Of a stretch of DNA of 40,434 bases, positions 26,938 through 35,211 are shown piece by piece. The stretch is from assembly GCA_945865325.1 (NCBI GenBank), contig CAMBFA010000012.1, positions 1 through 40,434 on the forward strand, read 5' to 3'. Below the pieces are notes generated by a model, which ran no database searches, was not told the origin of the DNA, and saw only the letters and a list, made by a program, of their open reading frames with translations. How positions within the stretch are numbered: the stretch's first letter is position 1; the number at the start of each line of letters is the position of its first letter. Both the position numbers and the translations under genes were made by a program. This stretch comes from Candidatus Kuenenia stuttgartensis (GTDB lineage: Bacteria; Planctomycetota; Planctomycetia; Pirellulales; UBA1268).

Positions 26938-28218
26938 TCACTTCGCGGATCGGCGTGATTCCCACATGCGGAGAAGACCGAGGAGGCAAAGGGCTCCAAT
27001 GCCGGTGGCGATGCCGGCGTCACGGCCGGCCGTCATCGCGGCGATCGCGCCGGCGAGGAGCGCGAGCGTGGGGATGGCGCAGAGGCCGAGCGCGCCGGGG
27101 AGAAGCCTGGTGCCCCCCTTCGCCAGGGCGCCGAGTTGGGAGAACGTCACGGCGATCACCACGACCACGCCGACGATCAGCCCCTCGTAGACGTCGGCCC
27201 CGGTTTTGATGATCTTCGACACCGCGTCGATCACGACGCGGAGAAAAATCGCTCCGAGCACCGTCCCGGGGACCGTTCCCACGCCCCCCGAGAGGGAGCA
27301 GCCGCCGACGACCGCTGCGGCGATCGCATTGAGCTCGTGCCCACGCCCCTGGTTGACCGGCGCCGCGACCGATTCGTTGGCGACATAAAACAGCCCCGCC
27401 AGCGCCGCCGTCATGGCGCCGAAGCAGTAGGCGAACCACTTCACGTTCTCGGTGCGGATCCCCGCCAGGCGAGCGGCCTGTTCGTTGCCGCCGAGGGCAT
27501 GGATGTGCCGGCCGAGGACGGTGCGTGTCAGCAGCAGCCAGGTGAACAGGGCGAGGAGGGCGAATACCGTCACTGGGATCCAGACGTTGTCACGGATCAC
27601 TTTAAAGATCGGATCGGAGACGTTGATCTGGGCGCTCTTGGTCCCCACCACGGCATGCGTGCAGCTCTCGCACAAGCCCCGGGCGAAGCTCCGCAGGCCC
27701 ACGAGCGTGGCGAGGGTGGCGATGAACGGCGGCAAGCGCACCGCCGTGATCAGCCAGGTGTGGAGCGTGCCGACGAGAAACCCGGTCACGAGGGCGGCGA
27801 GCACCCCCACCCCGACCACCGCCGGCCCCACCGCCTTGAACGCCATGATCTCCTTCGGTGCCAGCGCCAGCATCGTCGTCGCCGCGATCGTCCCCGACAG
27901 CGCGATCATCGAGCCCGACGAGAGGTCGATCCCACCGGCGATGATCACGACCGTCGCCCCGAGGGCGAAGATCCCGAGGAGGGCCGTGTTGCGGAGGATG
28001 TCGGTGAGGCTCTGCCAGGGAAGGCGGAAGTAGCTGTGGTTGGAATCGACCAGGCCCGTAAGGAGAACCGCCAGCAATATCGCCGCCACGAGCGCCCACT
28101 CGGCGGGCCGCATTCCGAACCAGGTCGACCGGCGGAGGCGGAGCGCGGTCCCACCGGCCGGGGCGGCGGTCGCGACCTCGGCTGGGGGGGCGGATCGGGG
28201 GGGGGTCGGCGGCGTCAT
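26938..28218 (-). CDS. Sugar ABC transporter permease (CUT2, RbsC-like)
   Basis: The 426-residue inner-membrane protein shows the RbsC pattern: GIFALGATVVIIAGGIDLSSGSMIALSG in the first half (identifying block GGIDLSSGS), HIHALGGNEQAARLAGI in the coupling loop and GGVGTVPGTVLGA late in the protein. The N-terminus has a 30-residue Pro/Ala-rich cytoplasmic lead. The C-terminus is about 55 residues longer than usual and adds two hydrophobic segments (ALGLCAIPTLALLAGAIAA and GIATGIGALCLLGLL). It sits between the binding protein and the ATPase in one operon. Confidence 0.92.
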   Translation of the reverse strand: MTPPTPPRSAPPAEVATAAPAGGTALRLRRSTWFGMRPAEWALVAAILLAVLLTGLVDSNHSYFRLPWQSLTDILRNTALLGIFALGATVVIIAGGIDLSSGSMIALSGTIAATTMLALAPKEIMAFKAVGPAVVGVGVLAALVTGFLVGTLHTWLITAVRLPPFIATLATLVGLRSFARGLCESCTHAVVGTKSAQINVSDPIFKVIRDNVWIPVTVFALLALFTWLLLTRTVLGRHIHALGGNEQAARLAGIRTENVKWFAYCFGAMTAALAGLFYVANESVAAPVNQGRGHELNAIAAAVVGGCSLSGGVGTVPGTVLGAIFLRVVIDAVSKIIKTGADVYEGLIVGVVVVIAVTFSQLGALAKGGTRLLPGALGLCAIPTLALLAGAIAAMTAGRDAGIATGIGALCLLGLLRMWESRRSAK

Positions 28219-28300
28219 GCGAGCGGGGGAGCACGACCAGCCACCCGGGATGGATGGCCGGTCGATGGGGTGAGGTGGCCGGGGCGGGGCATAGGGCGTT

Positions 28301-29431
28301 TCAGGAGCTTGTCAGGCTGTATCGGGTGAGCCAGTCGCGGAACTCGGTCAGCGTCTTGAACTCGTGGGGGATGTCGGCCGGCATCTCCCCCTGCTTGATC
28401 GGTGAGCCTTTGTCGGGAACGATCAGCCGCAGGCCGGTGGTGAAGATATCGCCGTTTTCGGTGCCGAGGTTCGGGAACATCTCCTTGATGACGGCCTGGT
28501 CGTCGCCGAGCATGGCGACGAACAGCCGGACGGTCTGACTCCCCATCTCGAACGGATTCTGGACGACCATCGCGTCGATGAGGCCGTTGCCCATGTGCTC
28601 CAGCGCGATCGCCTGGGCATCGAAGGTGACGACGGTCGTCTTGGCACGGACATCGCGCTCCTTGACCACTTCGGCAATCGCCGGGGCGTCATAGGCCCAG
28701 ATCCCCACCAGCGCCACGAGATCCTGGTGATTGACCAGCGCCGTGCGAACGTTGTCGCGGGCCTTCGCCCCCTCCATACCGTCGGGCATCCGGTCGAGCT
28801 CGGTGTAAGCGGAGCCGACCGCCTCCTTGAAGCCGTCCATCCGGGCCCGGGCGTTGTCGACATCGGTGAAGCCGGCGAACTGGACGTAGCCCCCGGAGGC
28901 AACGTTGCGGGCGGAGAGGATCTTTCCGGCGGCGGCCCCGAGGAGGCGGCCACCGACAACGTTGTCGGTGCCGATGTAGTAAGGGCGGGCGTCACGGAAG
29001 CGGGCCCGGTCGACGTCACTGTCGACGGTGATCACCTTGACCCCCTTCGCGGCGAGTTTCTTCATCTCCTCGACAATCGCGGCGTTGTCGGCCTGGATGA
29101 CGGAGATCGCCACGCCGGCGATGTCGGACTGACTGGCGAACTGCCGGAGTTTCTCGATCTGCCCTTGGGCGGTGCCGTTGTTCTTCTCCATCACCGCCAC
29201 GAGCCCCTTCGACTCGATGCCGAAGAGCTTCGCCCCTTCCTGGAGGCCGGCATTGCAGGCATCCCAAAACGGATCGTCGCCGTTGGTGAGAAAAATCAGC
29301 CGCTTCGTTGGGCCAGCGGCGGTGCCTTTGCCGGTCGCGTCTGCGCCCCCCTTCTTGGCTTCGGGCGAACACCCGACCGCCAAGCCGAGGAGGCATGCAA
29401 GAGAAAGCGTCAACTGCCGTCGCGAAATCAT
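28301..29431 (-). CDS. Sugar ABC transporter substrate-binding lipoprotein (RbsB-like)
   Basis: The 376-residue protein has a lipoprotein signal (RRQLTLSLACLLGLAVGC) with the anchor Cys at about residue 21. A periplasmic binding-protein type 1 fold follows (LIFLTNGDDPFWDACNAGLQ; YIGTDNVVGGRLLGAAAGK; VVTFDAQAIALEHMGNGLID). It should bind a monosaccharide or similar ligand and deliver it to the permease. The ATG at 29431 is preferred over the GTG three codons earlier, because GGTGG stands five bases upstream of it. It is the first gene of the three-gene operon. A long palindrome lies 63 bases upstream of this start codon. Confidence 0.92.
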   Translation of the reverse strand: MISRRQLTLSLACLLGLAVGCSPEAKKGGADATGKGTAAGPTKRLIFLTNGDDPFWDACNAGLQEGAKLFGIESKGLVAVMEKNNGTAQGQIEKLRQFASQSDIAGVAISVIQADNAAIVEEMKKLAAKGVKVITVDSDVDRARFRDARPYYIGTDNVVGGRLLGAAAGKILSARNVASGGYVQFAGFTDVDNARARMDGFKEAVGSAYTELDRMPDGMEGAKARDNVRTALVNHQDLVALVGIWAYDAPAIAEVVKERDVRAKTTVVTFDAQAIALEHMGNGLIDAMVVQNPFEMGSQTVRLFVAMLGDDQAVIKEMFPNLGTENGDIFTTGLRLIVPDKGSPIKQGEMPADIPHEFKTLTEFRDWLTRYSLTSS

Positions 29432-29493
29432 GATTTCCACCCTGGAGAGACGAAGCTTCAGAAACGGAGTGTGTCAATTGACGTTCGGGTTTT

Positions 29494-29520
29494 GTGGTGC
29501 AAAGCGGAGCGTTGCACCAC
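29494..29520. promoter_or_regulatory. Palindromic operator-like site upstream of the sugar ABC operon
   Basis: GTGGTGCAA (29494-29502) and TTGCACCAC (29512-29520) form a perfect 9-bp inverted repeat separated by nine bases. A consensus TTGACA lies on the minus strand at 29477-29472, between the palindrome and the binding-protein gene, although no good -10 follows it. Neither side has a U-tract, so an intrinsic terminator is unlikely. A sugar-responsive regulator (LacI-type or other) is a reasonable guess. No regulator gene is beside it. Confidence 0.5.
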
Positions 29521-29572
29521 TGAAGGCACCGGCCCCCCCACCTACCCGGCCGCGGCCGGCCTGCCACCCGGT

Positions 29573-30124
29573 TCAGTAACGTAACCCATTTTTCCGCACA
29601 TGCACGAGGGGCTGCCCGGCCGATCCGGAATCCCCCCCCACGACCTCGGCGACGACGACGAGATGGTCCCCGGCGGCCGCCTGGCCGGTCCCCCGGCACT
29701 CGATCCAGCCCGCCGCCGCGGCGAGGGCCGCGGTGCCCCCGGGGGTGCGCAGGGTGTCGAGACCGGCGAACGGATCCTCGCCGGGATTCGCCGGCTTTCC
29801 GAACCTCGACAGGAGGCCGCGCTGGGATTCCCCGAGAATGTTGACGACAAACGGAATCCCCCGGTCGATGGCGGCGACGAGCTCCCGGGTCGGGGCCACC
29901 GCCACGGAGACCGTCGGGGGGGAGAATCCGGCTTGCATCACCCAACTGGCGAGCATCGTCCGATCGACCCCGTCGTGGCGCCAACTGATCACGAACAGTC
30001 CACTCGGAATCCGCCCCAGGGCCGTGGCGATCCCCTCGACCGCTGCCGGCGCCCCGGCGGGCTGAGGGGGCGACGGGGAGTCGGGGGGCGGGGCGGCGGG
30101 ATCGGGCGACGTGGCCATGGGCAT
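29573..30124 (-). CDS. Flavin reductase-like domain protein
   Basis: The 183-residue protein has the split-barrel FMN-binding fold of the flavin reductase-like family. A variable Pro-rich lead of about 28 residues is followed by ALGRIPSGLFVIS, TMLASWVMQAGFSPPTVSVAV, PFVVNILGES and a final PLVHVRKNGLRY. Members use NAD(P)H or bind FMN in electron transfer, and some act with oxygenases. The substrate here cannot be told. The start at 30124 and the ATG two codons later (30118) are both possible, with no clear ribosome site. It is downstream of no partner oxygenase and lies apart from the sugar operon. Confidence 0.78.
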   Translation of the reverse strand: MPMATSPDPAAPPPDSPSPPQPAGAPAAVEGIATALGRIPSGLFVISWRHDGVDRTMLASWVMQAGFSPPTVSVAVAPTRELVAAIDRGIPFVVNILGESQRGLLSRFGKPANPGEDPFAGLDTLRTPGGTAALAAAAGWIECRGTGQAAAGDHLVVVAEVVGGDSGSAGQPLVHVRKNGLRY

Positions 30125-30430
30125 CTGCAGCGGGGGTAAAAAGGGCGACCCCGGTAGGGGATGGAATCGGGGCCGGCGCGCGACCCTGCGGCGGCGCGCG
30201 AAGCCTAAGAGACTCCTATCCTACCCGGTTTTCCGTAGCCGTGGGGGGGACCGACGGGCGGGCGGAATGCCACCCGAAGAACCGTTTTCAGGGTCGTGTC
30301 TCGGTCGATTGATGCCGATCTCTCTGGAGTCGAACTCCACCCGATCCGTACAGTCGGGCGGCGTGCCGGGCCCGACTGGCGGGATTCCGACCAGGCGAGC
30401 GGCGCGGCCGTCGTGGCCCCAGTGGCAGTC
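30125..30430. other. Intergenic region between divergent genes, 306 bases
   Basis: The region lies between the flavin-reductase-like gene (minus) and the DUF1207 gene (plus). I see no gene in it. It contains short inverted repeats (GGGGT-ACCCC around 30131-30150, GGAGT-CGA-ACTCC at 30326-30338) and a TATCCTACCC stretch near 30217, but no convincing promoter. The open plus-strand frame that runs through its right part belongs to noise ahead of the ATG at 30431. Confidence 0.5.
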
Positions 30431-31630
30431 ATGAAGCGTTCCCGATCTCTCCCCCGGCCTCCCCGCGGCGTCGCCCTCGCGATGCTGCTGCTGTGGGGCT
30501 GCGCCCTGGTGGTGGGAGTGGGTCGGAGCGTGAGCGCCCAGGCCCCGCCGTCTGCCCTCCGCCTGCCGCCGCCGGGCTCCGTCCTTCCGCCCGAGCCGTC
30601 ACTGCCACGATCGCCGGGGCTCGAACTCGATCCGGGGGGCCTCGAGGGGACGACGTCCGGCCCGATCCCGGGGGGGTTGTCACAGCTGCTCCCCGGGATC
30701 GATCCACTCCCTTCGGTGGGAGCGGCCGGCCCGGTGGTCCTCGACATGCCCTACGAATCGCTGTCGCCGGCCTCGGAGGATGGCTACCTGATTCCAGGAG
30801 CCGCGTTCCCGGAGGGCTTCGACGATGTATGGGCGCCGCGGCCCTGGTTCTGGCAGTTGATGCCCAACAACCTCATCTACACCAGCTACCTCGCCGGTCC
30901 AAAGGAGCCCCGCTTCGGCACGGTTTTTTATGACGACACGACGCCCCCTCCCTACGCCACGACCGGCCAGGAGGGATGGCTGTGGGACTCGACGCTCGGG
31001 GGGAGGGTCTCGATCGTCCGTTACGGATCCGACCCGGTTCTCCATCCGCAGGGCTTCGAGGTCCAGATCGAAGGCGCTGCGTTCGTGCGACTCGATCCCC
31101 AAGACGACCGCGACCTGCGGTCGGCCGATTTCCGCGTCGGGGTCCCGGTCGTCTACGGCGTGGGGCGGTGGCAGACGAAGCTCGCTTACTACCACAATAG
31201 CGCCCACCTCGGCGACGAGTTCATGCTCAAGCATCCGACCTTCCCGCGGATCAACTATGTCCGCGACTGCATCGTGTGGGGCAATTCCTACTACCTCTCT
31301 GACTGGATGCGGCTCTACGGCGAGGTGGGCTGGGCGTTCTTCACCGCCGGTGGCGCCCAGCCGTGGGAATTGCAGGGGGGGGTCGAGTTGATCCAGGCGC
31401 GGCCCACGGGCGGCCAGGGGGCGCCGTTCCTCGCCGTCAACGGGTTCTCCCGCCAGGAGCTCGACTGGGGGGGGAATGTCTGCGTCCAGACCGGCTGGGC
31501 GTGGCGCGGGCGCCGCAGCGAGAAGCTCTATCGGATCGGCTTCGAGTATCTCTACGGCTCCGACCCCCAGTACCAGTTCGTCTATAAAAACCAAAACCGG
31601 GCCGGCATCGGGATGTGGTACGACTACTGA
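30431..31630 (+). CDS. DUF1207-type outer-membrane protein
   Basis: The 399-residue protein has a signal peptide (basic MKRSRSLPRPPRG, hydrophobic ALAMLLLWGCALVVGVG, cleavage after VSAQA), a Pro-rich linker of about 60 residues and a DUF1207-like domain. That domain has FWQLMPNNLIYTSYLAGPKE near its start and alternating aromatic strands (KLAYYHNSAHLGDEFM; YLSDWMRLYGEVGWAFF), ending in IGMWYDY. The final aromatic residue and strand pattern fit an outer-membrane beta-barrel. The role is unknown. The start is set by the signal peptide; the 45 codons before it are polar and unlike their surroundings. Confidence 0.78.
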   Translation: MKRSRSLPRPPRGVALAMLLLWGCALVVGVGRSVSAQAPPSALRLPPPGSVLPPEPSLPRSPGLELDPGGLEGTTSGPIPGGLSQLLPGIDPLPSVGAAGPVVLDMPYESLSPASEDGYLIPGAAFPEGFDDVWAPRPWFWQLMPNNLIYTSYLAGPKEPRFGTVFYDDTTPPPYATTGQEGWLWDSTLGGRVSIVRYGSDPVLHPQGFEVQIEGAAFVRLDPQDDRDLRSADFRVGVPVVYGVGRWQTKLAYYHNSAHLGDEFMLKHPTFPRINYVRDCIVWGNSYYLSDWMRLYGEVGWAFFTAGGAQPWELQGGVELIQARPTGGQGAPFLAVNGFSRQELDWGGNVCVQTGWAWRGRRSEKLYRIGFEYLYGSDPQYQFVYKNQNRAGIGMWYDY

Positions 31631-31714
31631 TGTCGGTAAGACGGGCGCGAGCGACAACGGCTGGTCCGCGGGCTTTCCCCGTCGGTGCCCCGTGCCTCCC
31701 GGAGTTCCCCCCCA

Positions 31715-32752
31715 GTGCCGCTGTTGGCGATCGAGACGACCTGTGACGAGACCGCGGCGGCCGTCATCGACCGCTCGCGCGTCGTGCTCTCGAGCGTCGT
31801 CGCCAGCCAGGACGAGCTCCACGCCCGGTGGCGGGGGGTCGTTCCGGAGCTCGCCTCGCGGGCCCATGTCGAGCGGATCGTGCCGGTGATCGACGAGGCC
31901 TTGGCCCGTTCGGGGATCGCCAGGGCGGGCATCGAGGCCGTTGCCGTCGCCGTCCGGCCGGGGTTGGTCGGTTCGCTCCTGGTCGGTCTGTCGGCCGCCA
32001 AAGGGATCGCCGCGGTCCTCCGCTGCCCCCTCATCGGCTACGACCACATCGCCGCTCATCTCTACGCCTGCCGGCTGGCCCACGGCGAGCGGATGAAATA
32101 CCCATGCGTTGGGCTCGTCGCCAGCGGCGGGCACACGTCGCTGTTCCATCTTCATTCGCCGCTCGATCTCGAGCGGCTCGGTGGAACGATCGACGATGCC
32201 GCCGGCGAAGCCTTCGACAAAGCGGCGGCGCTCCTCGGCCTCGGGTATCCCGGTGGGCCCGCCTTGGAGCGGGCAGCGGCCGGTGGGAATCCCGCGGCCC
32301 ACCGCTTCCCGCGCCCGTTGTCGACCGATCGGGAGCGGCTCGACGTCAGTTTCAGCGGGCTGAAGACGGCCCTCCGCTACCGGGTCAGGCCCCCGGGCGC
32401 CCCCGACGACACGCCTCCGCCCACGGGGAGCGCCCGCGCCGACCTCGCAGCGTCGTTCCAGCTGGCCGTCGTCGAGACGATCCTCGCCAAGGTCGATCTG
32501 GCCCTCGCCCGGACCGGCTGCCGCGTCCTCGCGGTCGGGGGTGGAGTGACGGCCAACAGGAGCTTGCGCGAAGCCCTCGAGCGCCTCGGGAAAAAGCGCC
32601 GCGTCGATGTGCTGATTCCGCCGCGCGAGCTGTGCACCGACAACGCCGCCATGGGCGGGATCGCCTGGGAGCGGCTGGAACGGGGCGAGAACGACGGCCT
32701 CGAGCTCGACGTCCGCCCCGGCACAGACCGCAGCGCGTCCCGGGGGCGTTGA
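31715..32752 (+). CDS. tsaD: tRNA N6-adenosine threonylcarbamoyltransferase
   Basis: The 345-residue enzyme transfers the threonylcarbamoyl group to A37 of ANN-decoding tRNAs, together with TsaB and TsaE. Motifs are LLAIETTCDET at the start, SRAHVERIVPVIDEAL, the metal-binding YDHIAAH, VASGGHTSLF, DDAAGEAFDKAA and FSGLKTALRY. The GTG at 31715 is chosen because the family starts directly with this first motif and GGAG lies ten bases upstream. An earlier in-frame GTG at 31685 would add ten residues. It is convergent with dnaB. Confidence 0.95.
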   Translation: MPLLAIETTCDETAAAVIDRSRVVLSSVVASQDELHARWRGVVPELASRAHVERIVPVIDEALARSGIARAGIEAVAVAVRPGLVGSLLVGLSAAKGIAAVLRCPLIGYDHIAAHLYACRLAHGERMKYPCVGLVASGGHTSLFHLHSPLDLERLGGTIDDAAGEAFDKAAALLGLGYPGGPALERAAAGGNPAAHRFPRPLSTDRERLDVSFSGLKTALRYRVRPPGAPDDTPPPTGSARADLAASFQLAVVETILAKVDLALARTGCRVLAVGGGVTANRSLREALERLGKKRRVDVLIPPRELCTDNAAMGGIAWERLERGENDGLELDVRPGTDRSASRGR

Positions 32753-32762
32753 TGCGTTGCTA

Positions 32763-32779
32763 TGGGCCGCCTCGGCCCA
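32763..32779. terminator. Hairpin between convergent tsaD and dnaB
   Basis: TGGGCCG (32763-32769) and CGGCCCA (32773-32779) form a perfect 7-bp stem with a CCT loop, 11 bases after the tsaD stop and 48 bases from the end of dnaB. It lacks a U-tract in either direction. Its position suggests a shared transcript-end structure. Confidence 0.4.
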
Positions 32780-32826
32780 AGCCACAAAAGGCCCAGGGGA
32801 CGGCCAGTCAGGGCGATCGATCGAGT

Positions 32827-34302
32827 TCAGAACTTCGAAAACTGCTCGAACTCGTCGTACTGCCGGTGCTCGAGGTTCACAAAGCGTGTGAAGTCATTCT
32901 GCCAGAGGAGCTTGGCGTCGCCGATCGGGCCGTTGCGCTGTTTGGCGATGATGATTTCCGCCTGCCCCTTGACCCGTTCCCGGTCCTCGTCGTTCGTCGC
33001 GTAATACTCCTCACGATGGACAAACATCACAAGATCGGCGTCCTGTTCGATGGCCCCCGATTCACGGAGATGATTGAGCCGCGGTCGGTTGTCCCGCGAC
33101 GCCTCCGCCTGCCGGTTGAGCTGGGCGAGGCAGAGCACCGGGATGTCGAGCTCGCGTGACATCATCTTCAGCCGCCGCGCGATCCGCGCCACCTGCTCCT
33201 GGCGGGGATCACGTGGGTTGTCCGGTTCGATGAGCTGGAGATAATCGATGACGATCAGCGACAGCCCGCCGCGGCGCTTTTGCCGGCGGGCGACGGCGGC
33301 GATCTCGGTCAGGGTCCGCCCCGGAGTGTCGTCGATGAGGAGCGGGGCAGCGCTGATCTCCGCCGACTTCTCCACGAGCCGGCGACGGTCCTCCTTGGAG
33401 ATCGTGCCGTTGCGGAGCCGGTGACCGTTGACCCCCGCGACGGAACAGAGGAGGCGGTCTGCCAGCTCCATGGCCGCCATTTCCAGGCTCACGAACAGCA
33501 CCGGATGGTGGTTGGTGATCGCCACGTGCTCGGAGATGTTCATCGCCATCGCCGTCTTCCCCATGCTCGGCCGGGCGGCGAGGATCACAAGCTCGGAGTT
33601 GTGGAGCCCGCCACAGAGGGCGTCGAGCTCCGTGAACCCGGTCTCCACCCCGCCGAGCGTTTGCTCGTGCTTCATGCGGGCATCCATCCGCTCGAGCACC
33701 TTGCCGAGCACCTCGTTGATCGGGGTCGCGTCGGCGGAGCTGCGGTCCTCGAGGATCGTGAAGATCTTCGATTCCGCTCGGGAGAGGAGCTCCTTCGGCT
33801 CGTCGGTCGAGTCGTAGGCATCGCGGAGGATGTCGGTGCCGGCGTCGATCAGTGACCGGAGGAGCGATTTGTCGCGGACGATCTGCGCGTAGTGCGTCGC
33901 ATGGGCGGCGTGGGGCACCGACTGCACGATCTCCGCAATCGCCGCCACGCCGCCGATCCGTTCGAGATCCCCCTTCGATCGGAGCCGGTCGAGAACGATC
34001 GTCGTGTCGATCCGCTTGCCGCCGTCGTGGAGGTCGAGGAGGTGGCGGAAGAGGATCTGATGGGCCTCGTCGGCGAAATCCTCCGGCCGGAGCACGAGGG
34101 CAACGTCGTCGCAGGCATCCGGCTTCAAAAAGATGCTGCCGAGCACGCCGCGCTCGGCAGCGAGATCGACAGGACGCTCGCGCAGATCGGGGGGCGAGCC
34201 GGCCCCGTCGCCGCTGTCACGGGATCGCCGCCGCCCGCCGTCCCGCTGGCGGTCGCGCCCTTCGCCCGATCCCCCGTCGCCACTCCGACGCGCTGCCGCC
34301 AT
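32827..34302 (-). CDS. dnaB: Replicative DNA helicase
   Basis: The 491-residue hexameric helicase opens the replication fork. After a polar, Arg/Gly/Asp-rich lead of about 40 residues comes the N-terminal DnaB domain (VDLAAERGVLGSIFL). The RecA-like domain follows with VILAARPSMGKTA (Walker A), VLFVSLEMAAMELADR, LSLIVIDYLQLI (Walker B) and LAQLNRQAE. The end has AKQRNGPIGDAKLLW. No intein is present. The ATG at 34302 has GGGAGG seven bases upstream. The longer open frame runs back through a large inverted repeat and is unlikely. The order rplI-dnaB is widely conserved. Confidence 0.95.
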   Translation of the reverse strand: MAAARRSGDGGSGEGRDRQRDGGRRRSRDSGDGAGSPPDLRERPVDLAAERGVLGSIFLKPDACDDVALVLRPEDFADEAHQILFRHLLDLHDGGKRIDTTIVLDRLRSKGDLERIGGVAAIAEIVQSVPHAAHATHYAQIVRDKSLLRSLIDAGTDILRDAYDSTDEPKELLSRAESKIFTILEDRSSADATPINEVLGKVLERMDARMKHEQTLGGVETGFTELDALCGGLHNSELVILAARPSMGKTAMAMNISEHVAITNHHPVLFVSLEMAAMELADRLLCSVAGVNGHRLRNGTISKEDRRRLVEKSAEISAAPLLIDDTPGRTLTEIAAVARRQKRRGGLSLIVIDYLQLIEPDNPRDPRQEQVARIARRLKMMSRELDIPVLCLAQLNRQAEASRDNRPRLNHLRESGAIEQDADLVMFVHREEYYATNDEDRERVKGQAEIIIAKQRNGPIGDAKLLWQNDFTRFVNLEHRQYDEFEQFSKF

Positions 34303-34438
34303 GCTCGAGCCTCCCGCCCCAGGGTTCGTTCCGTCAGTCGCCCCGCCGGTGTGCCATGGCGGGGGCCGTCCAGGGTGGCGGCCACTTCCGACCATGTGCC
34401 GGAAAACGTCCCGCTCCAGCGTGCCGACACACACGAGC

Positions 34439-34470
34439 GTGGGCAGGGCCGCGATGCGAACCCTGCCCAC
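34439..34470. repeat. 10-bp inverted repeat between rplI and dnaB
   Basis: GTGGGCAGGG (34439-34448) and CCCTGCCCAC (34461-34470) are perfectly complementary across 12 bases. The repeat begins 62 bases after the rplI stop and lies in the 229-base gap before dnaB. It has no U-tract and may act as an attenuator or processing site. The rest of the gap shows nothing else I can name. Confidence 0.5.
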
Positions 34471-34531
34471 CGGATCGATCAGCCGCGTCAGACCGTCGGA
34501 AAGGCCGGCCGTCCCGAGTGGGAAGGGATCG

Positions 34532-35089
34532 TCACTTCGCCGTCGAGTCGCCGCTGGTCGGCACCACCCAGACCTTGAGATCCCCTTCGACCTCCGCGGC
34601 CAGACGGACGCGGACGGTGTAGAGGCCGACTTCCTTGAGCGGCCCCTGAAGGATGATGTTGTCGCTTGAGATGACGAGATCCTGCTGCTTGAGCGCCCGG
34701 GCGATCTCGACGGATGTGACCGAGCCGTAGAGATGCCCTTCGTCGTTGGCGTTGGCCTCGATGGTGACGCTCGTGCGGACGAGCTCCTCCAGCAGAGACC
34801 GGAGCCCGGCGAGACGTTCCCGGGCGATCTCCTCGAGCTTCGCCTTGTGCTTGGCCACCATCCGCTTGTGGTGCTCGGTGGCCACCGTCGCCAACCCCTG
34901 CGGGAGAAGGTAGTTGAAGGCGTAGCCGCGCTTCACTTCGACCACTTCCCCCTGCTTCCCGAGGTGCTCAACATGGTGAACAAGGAGGAGCTCGATGCCC
35001 CCCCGCTCCCCCTTCGGCAGTTGACCGGCATGGGATCCGGTCGCGTTGACGGTCTTGTTGCGGGAGAGGGCTGCGAAGGACTGTGCCAT
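34532..35089 (-). CDS. rplI: 50S ribosomal protein bL9 with N-terminal extension
   Basis: The 185-residue protein matches bL9: IELLLVHHVEHLGKQGEVVEV, GYAFNYLLPQGLA, a long connecting helix and a C-terminal domain with EGHLYGSVTSVEIA. The first 31 residues (MAQSFAALSRNKTVNATGS then HAGQLPKGERGG) precede the point where most bL9 proteins start. The only ATG is at 35089. An unusual alternative is an ATC codon at 34996-34994, aligned with the usual Met1 and preceded by AAGGGGGAG. I favour the ATG and a lineage-specific extension. rpsR, which usually lies just upstream, is absent. Confidence 0.9.
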   Translation of the reverse strand: MAQSFAALSRNKTVNATGSHAGQLPKGERGGIELLLVHHVEHLGKQGEVVEVKRGYAFNYLLPQGLATVATEHHKRMVAKHKAKLEEIARERLAGLRSLLEELVRTSVTIEANANDEGHLYGSVTSVEIARALKQQDLVISSDNIILQGPLKEVGLYTVRVRLAAEVEGDLKVWVVPTSGDSTAK

Positions 35090-35157
35090 GATTCGTCTCG
35101 TGAAACGGGGCTCGGGCAGAAAGGGTACAAAACAGGGAAACAATACCGAACGGGAAA

Positions 35158-35191
35158 GACCGGCAGAGCACCCAGGGCGCTCCAGCCGGTC
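35158..35191 (-). terminator. Terminator-like hairpin between ssb and rplI
   Basis: On the minus strand GACCGGC and GCCGGTC pair perfectly. Inside them GAGCGC pairs with GTGCTC (one G-U). The stem is followed by TTTCCC. It stands about 20 bases after the ssb stop, so it could end or attenuate transcription before rplI. Confidence 0.5.
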
Positions 35192-35211
35192 GAAGTGTGA
35201 CACAAGCCGGA

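Noticed and set aside
30326-30338. GGAGT-CGA-ACTCC, which on the minus strand looks like a tRNA T-arm
   Set aside because: The loop is too short for a T-loop and no acceptor, D or anticodon stems can be built around it.
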